64,000 bases of DNA from contig CP081303.1 of the NCBI GenBank assembly GCA_019720755.1, positions 3,641,501 through 3,705,500 on the forward strand. The letters run 5' to 3'. Shown one piece after another: positions 46,539 to 54,594 of this stretch (position 1 is the first letter of the stretch; every line of letters begins with the position of its first letter). The position numbers were made by a program, and so were the translations under genes. Under the pieces are notes generated by a model. The model worked only from the letters and a program-made list of their open reading frames with translations, searched no databases and was not told the DNA's origin. The stretch comes from Prolixibacteraceae bacterium (GTDB taxonomy: Bacteria > Bacteroidota > Bacteroidia > Bacteroidales > Prolixibacteraceae).

Positions 46539-47369
46539 TTAGTAACGCTCAATAAAGTTGTTATGAGATAGAATATATCTCCCAATTTTGGCATTATAAC
46601 TTTGATCATCAAATTGAAAAACTTTCCCCCCTGTGACAGAACGATAACGAGTCTGTAATCCTTGGTAAAATATCTTACTAAGCTCCTCAGAACACGCTTT
46701 TATCTCTTTGTCATTTTTTACATAGAAGATCTTACGCTTACGTTTGCCAATTTTATATAGCTGAAACACATGCTGCTTTTCACTGTCTTCGACACGCACC
46801 ACCAAACCGGGAAGTCCATCAAACTTATAAGGCCCCATACTAATAGGGATATCCAACGTATACCACGCCCGATAATCGCGTCCCGCATAGTGACAAGTAG
46901 CCATACTACATCGATAGCCCATAATCGTGGTGTCTTGCGCTTCCTCTAAATTCCAACTCTGAAATATTGGTTCAGCAATTCGAATATGACTTTTATTGGA
47001 ATAAAAATCCATGGAATACTGACTCTTTTTAGGATAGTTTTTATATAATCGATAGAAACTATATTTTGAGGTTCCAGGTAATTGAAAAACATCATTTGCC
47101 AACTTAAGTTGCTCGTGAAAAGTGTAGTCCCGATAAAGATAGAGTGCTGAGTCGACTTCAACATCTGTGGTATGACTAAAACGGGCATATTTTTCGCCTA
47201 CCTGTAACACCATATCATCATGACTTTTAAGAGTTAGATCTGTTGTATCTCTTACAAAAGTATAGTCATAATAGAAGTTGACCTTGGTTGTATCGATAAT
47301 AGTATACTCTTGTGCCATTATGGGGCAGTATGATATCCATAATAATATAACATATACGAAATTCTTCAT
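46539..47369 (-). CDS. GLPGLI family protein, copy 1 (most diverged)
   Basis: 276 residues, exported (FVYVILLWISYCPIMAQ). The family motif is GPYKFDGLPGLVVRVED, preceded by HYAGRDYRAWYTLDIPISM and an internal CSMATC cysteine pair. The protein ends NFIERY like the other copies. The family (TIGR01200) has no established function but clusters with TonB-receptor-like genes, as here. No small-protein gene precedes it, unlike copies 2-4. It lies 89 nt after copy 2. Confidence 0.92.
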   Translation of the reverse strand: MKNFVYVILLWISYCPIMAQEYTIIDTTKVNFYYDYTFVRDTTDLTLKSHDDMVLQVGEKYARFSHTTDVEVDSALYLYRDYTFHEQLKLANDVFQLPGTSKYSFYRLYKNYPKKSQYSMDFYSNKSHIRIAEPIFQSWNLEEAQDTTIMGYRCSMATCHYAGRDYRAWYTLDIPISMGPYKFDGLPGLVVRVEDSEKQHVFQLYKIGKRKRKIFYVKNDKEIKACSEELSKIFYQGLQTRYRSVTGGKVFQFDDQSYNAKIGRYILSHNNFIERY

Positions 47370-47458
47370 AGGATTTAGATTTTTGGGGTTAAGTAGATTA
47401 TACTTGACTACGAATAAATGAGATCAACTTCAAAGATTTTTCTAATATCTTTAGGTTA

Positions 47459-48289
47459 TCAATAGCGTTCAATAAAGTTGTTATGAGAGATAATATAATT
47501 GGCAATTCGTGCATTCATACTGGGATCGTCAAACTGTAATTTCTTTCCACCTGTAGTTTGCCTATAACGCTGTTGTATATTATTTCTAAAAACACCACAA
47601 AGTGCTTCGGGATTTACTTTAATCTGGTTATCATACTCCACATAAAACATCTTACGTTTTCGTTTCTCTATTTTATATAGCTGAAAAACATGCTGTTTCT
47701 TCGTATCTTCCACTCGCATGACCAATCCAGGCAATCCGTCAAATTTATAAGGACCAAAACTGATTGGAATATCCAACGTATACCACGCCCGATAATCACG
47801 TCCCGCATAGTTACAAGTAGCCAAGCTACACGGGTGTCCCATTATCGTAGTATCTTTTGCTTCCTCTAAATTCCAACTCGTAAATATAGGTTCTACAATT
47901 CGAAGAAATTTTTTATTGATATAGAAATGTATGGAGTATTCATCCTTTTTAGGATACCCTTTACATAACGTATACGAACTATATTTAGAAGAAGATGGTA
48001 GAGCCAATATATCCTTTATATATTTATACTGCTCTTCGAAGGTGTAATCCCTATAAATATAAGTTGCAGAGTCTAACTCAACTTGAGAAGTGTGGCTAAA
48101 ACGAGCACAATGACTTCCAACCTGAAGAACCATATCGTCATGATCGATATCTGTTATATTATTAGTGTCTCTTACAAAAGTATAATCATAATAAAAGGAA
48201 ACTTTTGTTGTATCGATAATGGTGTAATCATCAGCTTTCAATGTGCCGATCATCATAAAGAATAGTAGTAAGGGTAGTAGTTTTTTCAT
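47459..48289 (-). CDS. GLPGLI family protein, copy 2
   Basis: 276 residues with signal peptide LLLFFMMIGTLKA. Motifs are DTTIMGHPCSLATCNYAGRD and GPYKFDGLPGLVMRVED, with terminal NFIERY. It is closely related to copies 3 and 4 along its whole length. It forms the 3' half of a tandem module with the 75-residue gene at 48365 and the intergenic stem-loop at 48315-48340. The function is not established; it is probably periplasmic or on the outer-membrane surface. Confidence 0.92.
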   Translation of the reverse strand: MKKLLPLLLFFMMIGTLKADDYTIIDTTKVSFYYDYTFVRDTNNITDIDHDDMVLQVGSHCARFSHTSQVELDSATYIYRDYTFEEQYKYIKDILALPSSSKYSSYTLCKGYPKKDEYSIHFYINKKFLRIVEPIFTSWNLEEAKDTTIMGHPCSLATCNYAGRDYRAWYTLDIPISFGPYKFDGLPGLVMRVEDTKKQHVFQLYKIEKRKRKMFYVEYDNQIKVNPEALCGVFRNNIQQRYRQTTGGKKLQFDDPSMNARIANYIISHNNFIERY

Positions 48290-48314
48290 TATATCTTAGG
48301 TTTATTTTTTAAAA

Positions 48315-48340
48315 TCATAGAGGAAGATTTTCCTCTATGA
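48315..48340 (-). promoter_or_regulatory. Intergenic stem-loop, module 1
   Basis: An 11-bp perfect stem (TCATAGAGGAA with TTCCTCTATGA) and 4-nt loop between the small-protein gene and GLPGLI copy 2. Modules 2 and 3 keep a stem-loop at the same place with different sequence. It may be an attenuator or an mRNA 3'-end stabiliser. Confidence 0.6.
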
Positions 48341-48364
48341 GATAAATTAGTTCAATTTAACGAC

Positions 48365-48592
48365 CTAATCCACATTTTCAGGAGTTTCAGGAGCTTCTTT
48401 CTTTTTTATTGCACCACAAATCGCTTTTTCTGCTTCTTCCCTATTCTTTTCATGCTCTGCTGCGGTTGTTCCTTCAATCAAGCAAAACATTCCTATTCCA
48501 TCTCCACAATCGATCCATTCCGTCATGGTAGCAAAAGCTGGTCCTGCAAATAGAATAATGGCAACAAGGGAAACCAAAAATTTCTTTTTCAT
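48365..48592 (-). CDS. Small exported two-cysteine protein, module 1 (75 aa)
   Basis: Not a family I recognise. The signal peptide MKKKFLVSLVAIILFAGPAFA is almost identical in all three copies. The mature part has IDCGDGIGM (Cys29) and KAICG (Cys59), positions kept in all copies and able to form a disulfide. This copy alone has an extra cysteine (MFCLIEG). The charged tail after residue 60 is variable. The gene is placed 75 nt upstream of GLPGLI copy 2. It is short but clearly real, because three tandem copies keep the frame, cysteines and leader. Confidence 0.8.
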   Translation of the reverse strand: MKKKFLVSLVAIILFAGPAFATMTEWIDCGDGIGMFCLIEGTTAAEHEKNREEAEKAICGAIKKKEAPETPENVD

Positions 48593-48616
48593 AACAAATA
48601 TAATTTAAAAGTTAGC

Positions 48617-48634
48617 TAGAGCTTTATTGCTCTA
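48617..48634 (-). promoter_or_regulatory. Leader hairpin of the module 1 small-protein gene
   Basis: A 6-bp perfect stem TAGAGC/GCTCTA with a 6-nt loop, 24 nt upstream of the start. It is conserved at 50041-50058 and 51479-51496. Confidence 0.55.
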
Positions 48635-48876
48635 ATAAATTTAAATATATATACATGACAAAACAATCGTTTAACTTTTTCAAACTACTATTACAATATA
48701 TCTATCAAATAGATATAATAACACCTGACTTATCACATATAGCAAATAGAAAGCCCTTACCAATATAATAAATACTTTTGTTAATCCACGTCAAAATACT
48801 TCGACTTGTAAAAGATCGGATCTATCGACGAACTACAATCTTAAACATTTCTCCTCAAATAAAAATCTTTAGGTTA

Positions 48877-49707
48877 TCAATAGCGTTCAATAAAGTTGTT
48901 ATAAGAGATAACGTAATTGGCAAGTCGTGCATTCATACTGGGATCGTCGAATTGCAATTTCTTACCACCTGTAACTTGACGATAACGCTGTTGAATATTG
49001 TTTCGAAAAATACCACAAAGTTCTTCGGGATTTGCTTTAATCTCATTATCCTGTTCTACATAAAACATTTTACGTTTTCGTTTTCCTATTTTATATAGCT
49101 GAAACACATGCTGCTTCTCGCTGTCTTCCACTCGCATGACCAATCCGGGCAATCCGTCAAATTTATAAGGCCCAAAACTGATTGGGATATCCAACGTGTA
49201 CCATGCCCGATAATCACGTCCCGCATAGTGACAAGTGGCCAAACTGCAAGAGTGCCCCATAATCGTCGTATCTTTTGCTTCCTCTAAGCTCCAAATCTTA
49301 TCCATAGGCTCCTGTGTTCGAATAAAACTTTTATTAGACAAGAACTCCATTGAGTACTCCCTTACTTTCGGATAATTCTTATATAACCTATAATAACTAA
49401 ATTTGGATGGACAGGTTAATGTGAACACATCTTTAATATACTTATACTGTTCTTCAAAGGTGTAATCCCTATACTTATAGCAAGCAGAATCCAACTCGAC
49501 TTCAAATAAATGACTAAAACGAGCACAATGGGATCCAACCTGTAAGACCATATCGTCATGACTTAATTCTGTGATATTATTCGTGTCTTTTACAAAAGTA
49601 TAGTCATAATAGAAGGAAACTTTTGTTGTATCAATAATGACAATATCCTTTGCTTTCAAAGAGTTTGATATCGTTAAGATTATAAAAAAGAATAGCTGTT
49701 TTTTCAT
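48877..49707 (-). CDS. GLPGLI family protein, copy 3
   Basis: 276 residues with a signal peptide (FFFIILTISNSLKA). It has CSLATCHYAGRDYRAW and GPYKFDGLPGLVMRVED, and ends NFIERY. Its 3' flank repeats that of copies 2 and 4. The N-terminal 100 residues differ more between copies than the central and C-terminal parts. Second module of the array, with the small gene at 49789. Confidence 0.92.
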   Translation of the reverse strand: MKKQLFFFIILTISNSLKAKDIVIIDTTKVSFYYDYTFVKDTNNITELSHDDMVLQVGSHCARFSHLFEVELDSACYKYRDYTFEEQYKYIKDVFTLTCPSKFSYYRLYKNYPKVREYSMEFLSNKSFIRTQEPMDKIWSLEEAKDTTIMGHSCSLATCHYAGRDYRAWYTLDIPISFGPYKFDGLPGLVMRVEDSEKQHVFQLYKIGKRKRKMFYVEQDNEIKANPEELCGIFRNNIQQRYRQVTGGKKLQFDDPSMNARLANYVISYNNFIERY

Positions 49708-49735
49708 TATATCTTAGGTTTAGTTTATTCTTTTA

Positions 49736-49769
49736 TTAATCCTAGAGGAAAGTTTTCCTCTAGGATTAA
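49736..49769 (-). promoter_or_regulatory. Intergenic stem-loop, module 2
   Basis: A 15-bp perfect stem (TTAATCCTAGAGGAA with TTCCTCTAGGATTAA) and 4-nt loop. It occupies the same place as the module 1 stem-loop but base pairs are exchanged (CATAG/CTATG becomes CCTAG/CTAGG), so pairing is kept despite sequence change. Confidence 0.65.
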
Positions 49770-49788
49770 ATTAGTTCAATTTGACTGC

Positions 49789-50016
49789 CTAGTCCTCTTT
49801 TACTAGAGCATCAGGAGCTTTTTTCATTTTTATTGCACCACAAATAGCTTTCTTTGCCCCTTCCAAGTTTTTAGCATATTCTTCAGGTGTTGAACCCTCA
49901 ACAAGAGTATACATCCCATCACCATCTCCACAGTCGATATAAACAGTAATTGCAGCAAAAGCTGGTCCTGCCAATAAAATAATGGCAACAAGGGAAACCA
50001 AAAATTTCTTTTTCAT
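49789..50016 (-). CDS. Small exported two-cysteine protein, module 2 (75 aa)
   Basis: Paralogue of the 48365 gene. It has the same signal peptide (MKKKFLVSLVAIILLAGPAF), then YIDCGDGDGMYTLVEGS and KAICG, with Cys29 and Cys59, and a divergent basic/acidic tail. The 5' leader and signal-peptide DNA are nearly identical to the other modules while the mature part differs, which hints at diversification of the exported product. It precedes GLPGLI copy 3. Confidence 0.8.
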   Translation of the reverse strand: MKKKFLVSLVAIILLAGPAFAAITVYIDCGDGDGMYTLVEGSTPEEYAKNLEGAKKAICGAIKMKKAPDALVKED

Positions 50017-50040
50017 AACAAATATAATCTAAAAGTTAGC

Positions 50041-50058
50041 TAGAGCCTTATTGCTCTA
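50041..50058 (-). promoter_or_regulatory. Leader hairpin of the module 2 small-protein gene
   Basis: TAGAGC/GCTCTA stem with loop CTTATT, at the same position as in modules 1 and 3. Confidence 0.55.
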
Positions 50059-50307
50059 ATAAATTTAAATATATATATATATCTACATGGCAAAACAATC
50101 GTTTAACTTTTTCAAACTACTATTACAATATATGTATCAAATAGATATAATAATACCTGACTTATCACATATAGCAAATAGAAAGCCCTTACCAATATAA
50201 TAAATACTTTTGTTAATCCCCACCAGAATACTTCGACTTGTAAAAGATAGGATCTATCGATCAACTACAATCTTCAACATTTCTCCTCAAATAGAATCTT
50301 TAGACTC

Positions 50308-51138
50308 TCAATAGCGTTCAATAAAATTGTTGTAGGAATTTATTACTATTGCAAGGCGAGAATTGAGACTTGGATCGTCAAACTGCACTTTTTTCCCTCC
50401 TGTTATTTCTCGATAACGTTTTTGAATATTATTACGAAAGATACCACATAGATCCTCCGGATTTGCTTTTATCTCTTTATCATGTTCTACATAGAACATC
50501 TTACGTTTTCGTTTCTCTATTTTATATAACTGAAAAACATGCTGTTTCTTCGTGTCTTCCACTCGCATAACCAAACCGGGAAGTCCATCAAACTTATAAG
50601 GTCCCATGCTTATAGGGATATCCAATGTATACCATGCACGATAATCGCGTCCCGCATAGTGACAAGTAGCCAAACTGCAAGAGTGCCCCATAATCGTCGT
50701 ATCTTGATTCTCCTCTATGTTCCACCCCTGAACCATAGGTTCAGAAATCCGAATATTATTTTTATTGATATAAAAATCCATCGAATATTCTCTCTTGCGA
50801 GGATAATCTTTATATAACGTATAAAAACTATATTTAGATGGCCCCTGAAGCGTAAAGACATCCTTGATATATTTATATCGCTCTTCGAAGGTATAATCCC
50901 GATAAATATAACATGCGGAATCTAATTCAACTTGAAAATTATGGCTAAAACGAGCAAAACGAGATCCTACCTGTAGAACCATATCATCATGACGTAATTC
51001 TGTCATATTTGTAGTATCTTTTACGAAGGTATAGTCGTAATAGAATGAAACCTTCGTGGTATCAATTACCGTATAATTCTTCGCACTTAGAAAGCCGGGG
51101 ATCAACAGAAAAAGTAGTAAGGGTAGGAGTTTTTTCAT
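50308..51138 (-). CDS. GLPGLI family protein, copy 4
   Basis: 276 residues with signal peptide LLLFLLIPGFLSA. It has CSLATCHYAGRDYRAW, GPYKFDGLPGLVMRVED and terminal NFIERY. The stretch VQFDDPSLNSRLAIVINSYN near the C-terminus is duplicated almost exactly in the gene fragment at 51750-51830. Third module of the array, with the small gene at 51227. Confidence 0.92.
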   Translation of the reverse strand: MKKLLPLLLFLLIPGFLSAKNYTVIDTTKVSFYYDYTFVKDTTNMTELRHDDMVLQVGSRFARFSHNFQVELDSACYIYRDYTFEERYKYIKDVFTLQGPSKYSFYTLYKDYPRKREYSMDFYINKNNIRISEPMVQGWNIEENQDTTIMGHSCSLATCHYAGRDYRAWYTLDIPISMGPYKFDGLPGLVMRVEDTKKQHVFQLYKIEKRKRKMFYVEHDKEIKANPEDLCGIFRNNIQKRYREITGGKKVQFDDPSLNSRLAIVINSYNNFIERY

Positions 51139-51170
51139 TATAGTTTAGGTTTTTAATGACATTTATTGTT

Positions 51171-51202
51171 TACCTCAGAGTGGATAAATTCACCCCGAGG
51201 TA
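51171..51202 (-). promoter_or_regulatory. Intergenic stem-loop, module 3
   Basis: TACCTC pairs with GAGGTA and inner GTG with CAC, separated by a 3x3 internal loop. The sequence is unrelated to modules 1 and 2 but the location is the same. Confidence 0.5.
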
Positions 51203-51226
51203 TTTTTGTAAGGAATCCTCCCCAGG

Positions 51227-51454
51227 CTACGCTTTTTGAGCAGCTACAGGGGCTGCTTGTATTTCTTCAGAAGAACCACAAATCGCTTCTTTAGCCTCTT
51301 CAATATTTGCTTTATGCTCTTTTTCTGTAGAGCCTTCAATTAAAGTATACATTCCTGTTCCATCCCCACAATCGACATAAACTGTCATGGCAGCAAAAGC
51401 AGGTACTGCCAATAAAATAATGGCAACAAGGGAAACCAAAAATTTCTTTTTCAT
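51227..51454 (-). CDS. Small exported two-cysteine protein, module 3 (75 aa)
   Basis: Paralogue of the 48365 and 49789 genes. The same signal peptide is present with one Val change, then YVDCGDGTGMYTLIEGS and EAICG with Cys29 and Cys59 conserved. The last 15 residues are unlike the others (alanine-rich). It is first in the array, so its upstream region (51455-51749) may hold the main promoter. Confidence 0.8.
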   Translation of the reverse strand: MKKKFLVSLVAIILLAVPAFAAMTVYVDCGDGTGMYTLIEGSTEKEHKANIEEAKEAICGSSEEIQAAPVAAQKA

Positions 51455-51478
51455 AACAAATATAATTTAAAAGTTAGC

Positions 51479-51496
51479 TAGAGCTTTATTGCTCTA
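51479..51496 (-). promoter_or_regulatory. Leader hairpin of the module 3 small-protein gene
   Basis: TAGAGC/GCTCTA stem with loop TTTATT, as in module 1. The TA-dinucleotide run upstream (about 51511-51525) is longer in this copy. Confidence 0.55.
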
Positions 51497-51749
51497 ATAT
51501 TTTGAAATATATATATATATATATACATTTCAAAATATTGGACTCACTTAGATATAATTATCTATACTGTTTTTTATCAGTTAGATATATTATTTATTCA
51601 TCAAATACTACAATAATAAAACAAGCCTATTACAATATAATAAATATATCTGTTAACTAGGATTCAAGTTCTTATATTTGTTAATAATAGAACCTATCCA
51701 TGAACTACAACCCTCAATATTTCTCCCCCCTAATAAAATCATTAGACAC

Positions 51750-51830
51750 TCAATAGCGTTCAATAAAGTTGTTATAAGAGTTTATCACTATTGCAAGGCA
51801 AGAATTGAGACTTGGATCGTCAAACTGCAC
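51750..51830 (-). pseudogene. Truncated 3' end of a fifth GLPGLI gene
   Basis: These 81 nt encode 26 residues plus a stop: VQFDDPSLNSCLAIVINSYN then NFIERY. This is nearly identical to the end of copy 4. Homology stops abruptly at 51830. It marks the boundary of the tandem duplication and shows that at least one more copy existed or was partly copied. Confidence 0.88.
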
Positions 51831-51993
51831 ATAATTGATTAACTAAAACATAATATAGTCCCTAAGCAATGGTAATTTCAATAACATTTATACATTCATT
51901 TTTTCAACATGTTTATAACTTATAAAACACACATCATATAAGTCTGTTAGAGGTAGATTATTTAGAGTAAAGCAAAAGATATTCACCAAGAGT

Positions 51994-52025
51994 GTTGGGG
52001 TGCTCTATAAGTTTATTTAAATTTG
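51994..52025 (+). promoter_or_regulatory. Promoter of the glycan gene pair
   Basis: A -33-like TTG (51995-51997) and an exact -7 box TAAATTTG (52018-52025) separated by 20 nt, 28 nt before the ATG at 52054. The rest of 51831-52053 holds nothing recognisable. Confidence 0.55.
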
Positions 52026-52053
52026 TTAGAAACACCATATCATCGAGTGAATC

Positions 52054-53349
52054 ATGGCAAAACAAAAGCGCGTACTTCTTATCTCCTACTATTGGCCACC
52101 GTGTGGAGGGGTGGCAATATTTCGTCCCTTAATGATGGCAAAACATCTTCAACGTTTGGGATGGGATGTGACGGTATACACTGCCAAAGATGCGTTCTAT
52201 CCAAGTCTTGATTATGGAACAGAAATTCCTGATGGAGTCCAAGTGATAGAGGGGAAGATATGGGAACCGTACAAACTTTTTAAAAGATTCGCAGGACGCA
52301 AGAAAGAGGATAGTGCCAACCCCGTCTATGTTCGAGATCGTAAATTTTCGTGGAAAGATCGGTTGTCGATATGGATACGAGGAAATCTATTTATACCCGA
52401 TGCTAGAAAATACTGGATTGCTCCTTCTGTCAAACGATTAACCACACACCTAGAGAAGAGACCGGTGGATGTGATTATCTCTACGGGCCCACCACACAGT
52501 AGCAACATGATCGGTTTGGGTGTAAGTAAAGCAACCCAAACGCCTCTGCTTGTCGATTTTCAAGACCCTTGGACTCAGGTCGACTATTATCAGATGCTTA
52601 AAATATCGAAGTGGGCAGATCGCAAACATCGAGCGATGGAACAAAAGTTATTCGAAGGAGCTTCTGCAATTACCATCGCAAGTCCTAGTTGGGCAAAAGA
52701 TTTAGAGCAGATCGGGGCTAAACATGTCATCCCTCTTCTATTGGGTTACGAAGAGAGTGAACTTTCAGGACTTGACTCTCACAGAGATATGTTTCGTATT
52801 GTTCATGCTGGTATATTAGGCTATGATCGTGCACCATCGACTCTCCTAAAAGTGATCGCAGAAATTTGTCAAGAGAATCCTGTTTTCAAGAATCATCTTG
52901 AACTTCTCTTTGCAGGAGTCGTAGATGTTGGAGTTAAAGAAGAGATCTCGAAGTTAGAGCTAGATCCTCATACCACCTATACTGGTAATGTAGAAAAACA
53001 TGAAGCACTTCAATATAATATGGATGCATCCATTTTACTTCTTCCACTCAACAAAGCAGATAATGTAAGAGGTCGTATCCCTGGCAAGCTATATGAGAAT
53101 CTAAGAACGGGGAATCCGATACTTTGTTTGGGACCTAAAAAAACAGATGTTTCGGAGATTATAGAGCACTGCAATGCTGGTCAAACGTTCGACTATAAGG
53201 ATCACCAAGGAATAAAAGCTTTTATCCTTAAAAGATATCAGGATTGGAGAAGAGGAGAAAATCCCGAACCTGCAACCAATGTGATGCAATATGATGTATC
53301 TTGCCAGATGGAGAAGTTGTCGGAGCTATTACATAATATTTGTTCATAA
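52054..53349 (+). CDS. GT4-like glycosyltransferase
   Basis: 431-residue GT-B fold enzyme, probably at the cytoplasmic face, transferring a sugar to a surface glycan precursor. The opening VLLISYYWPPCGGVAIFRPL is the usual N-terminal domain of group 4 enzymes. DVIISTGPPHSSNMIG and LLVDFQDPWTQ follow. The C-terminal domain has FRIVHAGILGYDR and GKLYENLRTGNPILCLGP with the nucleotide-sugar-binding pattern. The following gene begins 5 nt after its stop, suggesting an operon. Sugar specificity unknown. Confidence 0.88.
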   Translation: MAKQKRVLLISYYWPPCGGVAIFRPLMMAKHLQRLGWDVTVYTAKDAFYPSLDYGTEIPDGVQVIEGKIWEPYKLFKRFAGRKKEDSANPVYVRDRKFSWKDRLSIWIRGNLFIPDARKYWIAPSVKRLTTHLEKRPVDVIISTGPPHSSNMIGLGVSKATQTPLLVDFQDPWTQVDYYQMLKISKWADRKHRAMEQKLFEGASAITIASPSWAKDLEQIGAKHVIPLLLGYEESELSGLDSHRDMFRIVHAGILGYDRAPSTLLKVIAEICQENPVFKNHLELLFAGVVDVGVKEEISKLELDPHTTYTGNVEKHEALQYNMDASILLLPLNKADNVRGRIPGKLYENLRTGNPILCLGPKKTDVSEIIEHCNAGQTFDYKDHQGIKAFILKRYQDWRRGENPEPATNVMQYDVSCQMEKLSELLHNICS

Positions 53350-53353
53350 GTAT

Positions 53354-54583
53354 ATGAGACTAAAAGCAGAGATAAAACTTACAAAGCAGATAAAGAACTG
53401 GATTCAAATAGGAGTCGTTCGTCCCTGTCTTTGGACCCTATATATAATCCTCCACACATTCTCTATCAAAAGAAGGAATCGAGTGGTGGTCATGATCATA
53501 GAGAAACATTTTTTTGATAATACCAAAGCATTAGCACCTGTGTTATCCGAGGAAAAGGATTTGGATGTAGGATATATTGTGAAACACGAGTCAGTCAGAA
53601 AAGAGATGATAGAGGCAGGTTACCAAGTGATGCCAATGTTATCTATCAAAGCACTCATCTTCTTTCTTACGGCACCGTTCGTTATATTCTCTTATGGAAG
53701 TAGTTTCATTGAGATGTTTCCCTATTTTATCTCTCCTCGCTGGCAGGAGATCACCTTTATGGGACATGGAATTCCTGTCAAAGCACTTAGCAGACTGGTT
53801 CCTAAATATCAACACTATGGAAACCATCTCCTTCTACAACAATATAGTCATGCTTTGTGTAGTGGAAAGCCCGAATCCGAGACCCTATGTCACGCACACA
53901 ATATTTCCATAGAAGAGACATGGATAACGGGGATGCCACGCACAGATAGATTGGTAGAGTTAATGCAACAACCATCTTCAGTACAAACAGATATTAAAAA
54001 AGGGGATCGAAGTGCAATCCTATATGCACCAACATGGCGCGCTTATGGAAAGACCGATTTCTTTCCCTTTGAGGATTTCGACCTCACAGCGTTAAAAAAG
54101 TGGTTAGATACACACCATGCAATCCTTTACTTTAGAGTGCACAAGGAGGATCTACACCTCAACAAATCCTTCTTTGATCAGTTGGATATGGAGGGGCCTT
54201 TTAGAATGGTCAACCAAGACTTTGAAGCAGATGCAGTGGAGATTTTACCACAGTTTGATCTTCTGATATCTGACTTCTCGGCCATCGTAACAGATTTTCT
54301 ACCCATAGACCGTCCTATTGTATTTATCCCTTATGATTATAAAGAATACGAGGAACAGGTTGGGTTTCTGTTCCCTTACAGCAAAATGACCACAGGAGAT
54401 ATTGTGGATAGTCAAGTCTCTCTTCTTGAAGCATTAGAAAGTGGCTTAAACCATCCAGAAAGAGATCAAAAAGAGAGACAAACGCTATGCAATGAACTAT
54501 ATGACTTTGTGGATACCAAGTCCTCTCTACGAGTGGTTGCAGAGATTAAACGGGCACTATTTGAAAAACAACTTCATCCTTAG
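53354..54583 (+). CDS. CDP-glycerol glycerophosphotransferase-family protein
   Basis: 409 residues from the ATG at 53354; an upstream in-frame start at 53291 would overlap the glycosyltransferase and adds nothing family-like. Domains match the Glyphos_transf family, which polymerises or transfers glycerol- or ribitol-phosphate-like groups. The motifs are FMGHGIPVKALSRL, TGMPRTDRL, ILYAPTWRAYG, FRVHKEDLH and LISDFSAIVTDFLPIDRPIV. The hydrophobic N-terminal part suggests membrane association. In a Bacteroidota cell this points to a phosphate-containing surface polysaccharide rather than teichoic acid, which is inference. Confidence 0.88.
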   Translation: MRLKAEIKLTKQIKNWIQIGVVRPCLWTLYIILHTFSIKRRNRVVVMIIEKHFFDNTKALAPVLSEEKDLDVGYIVKHESVRKEMIEAGYQVMPMLSIKALIFFLTAPFVIFSYGSSFIEMFPYFISPRWQEITFMGHGIPVKALSRLVPKYQHYGNHLLLQQYSHALCSGKPESETLCHAHNISIEETWITGMPRTDRLVELMQQPSSVQTDIKKGDRSAILYAPTWRAYGKTDFFPFEDFDLTALKKWLDTHHAILYFRVHKEDLHLNKSFFDQLDMEGPFRMVNQDFEADAVEILPQFDLLISDFSAIVTDFLPIDRPIVFIPYDYKEYEEQVGFLFPYSKMTTGDIVDSQVSLLEALESGLNHPERDQKERQTLCNELYDFVDTKSSLRVVAEIKRALFEKQLHP

Positions 54584-54594
54584 GTAACATTCAT

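Larger units (their letters stand above)
47459..51749 (-). repeat. Three tandem modules of about 1.42-1.44 kb
   Basis: Gene ends fall at 47459, 48877 and 50308 (steps 1418 and 1431), and small-gene ends at 48365, 49789 and 51227 (steps 1424 and 1438). The spacers 48593-48876 and 50017-50307 are nearly identical, including CAAATAGAAAGCCCTTACC. The third spacer (51455-51749) is shorter in similarity but begins and ends alike. Confidence 0.9.

Noticed and set aside
51505-51530. TA-dinucleotide run as a microsatellite switch
   Set aside because: It lies in AT-rich leader DNA, is short, and also occurs in the other modules; no clear effect on a promoter spacer can be argued.
47459-51749. CRISPR-like regular repeats
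   Set aside because: The repeat period is about 1.43 kb with genes inside, so it is a tandem gene duplication, not a CRISPR array. No short regularly spaced repeats occur elsewhere in the window.
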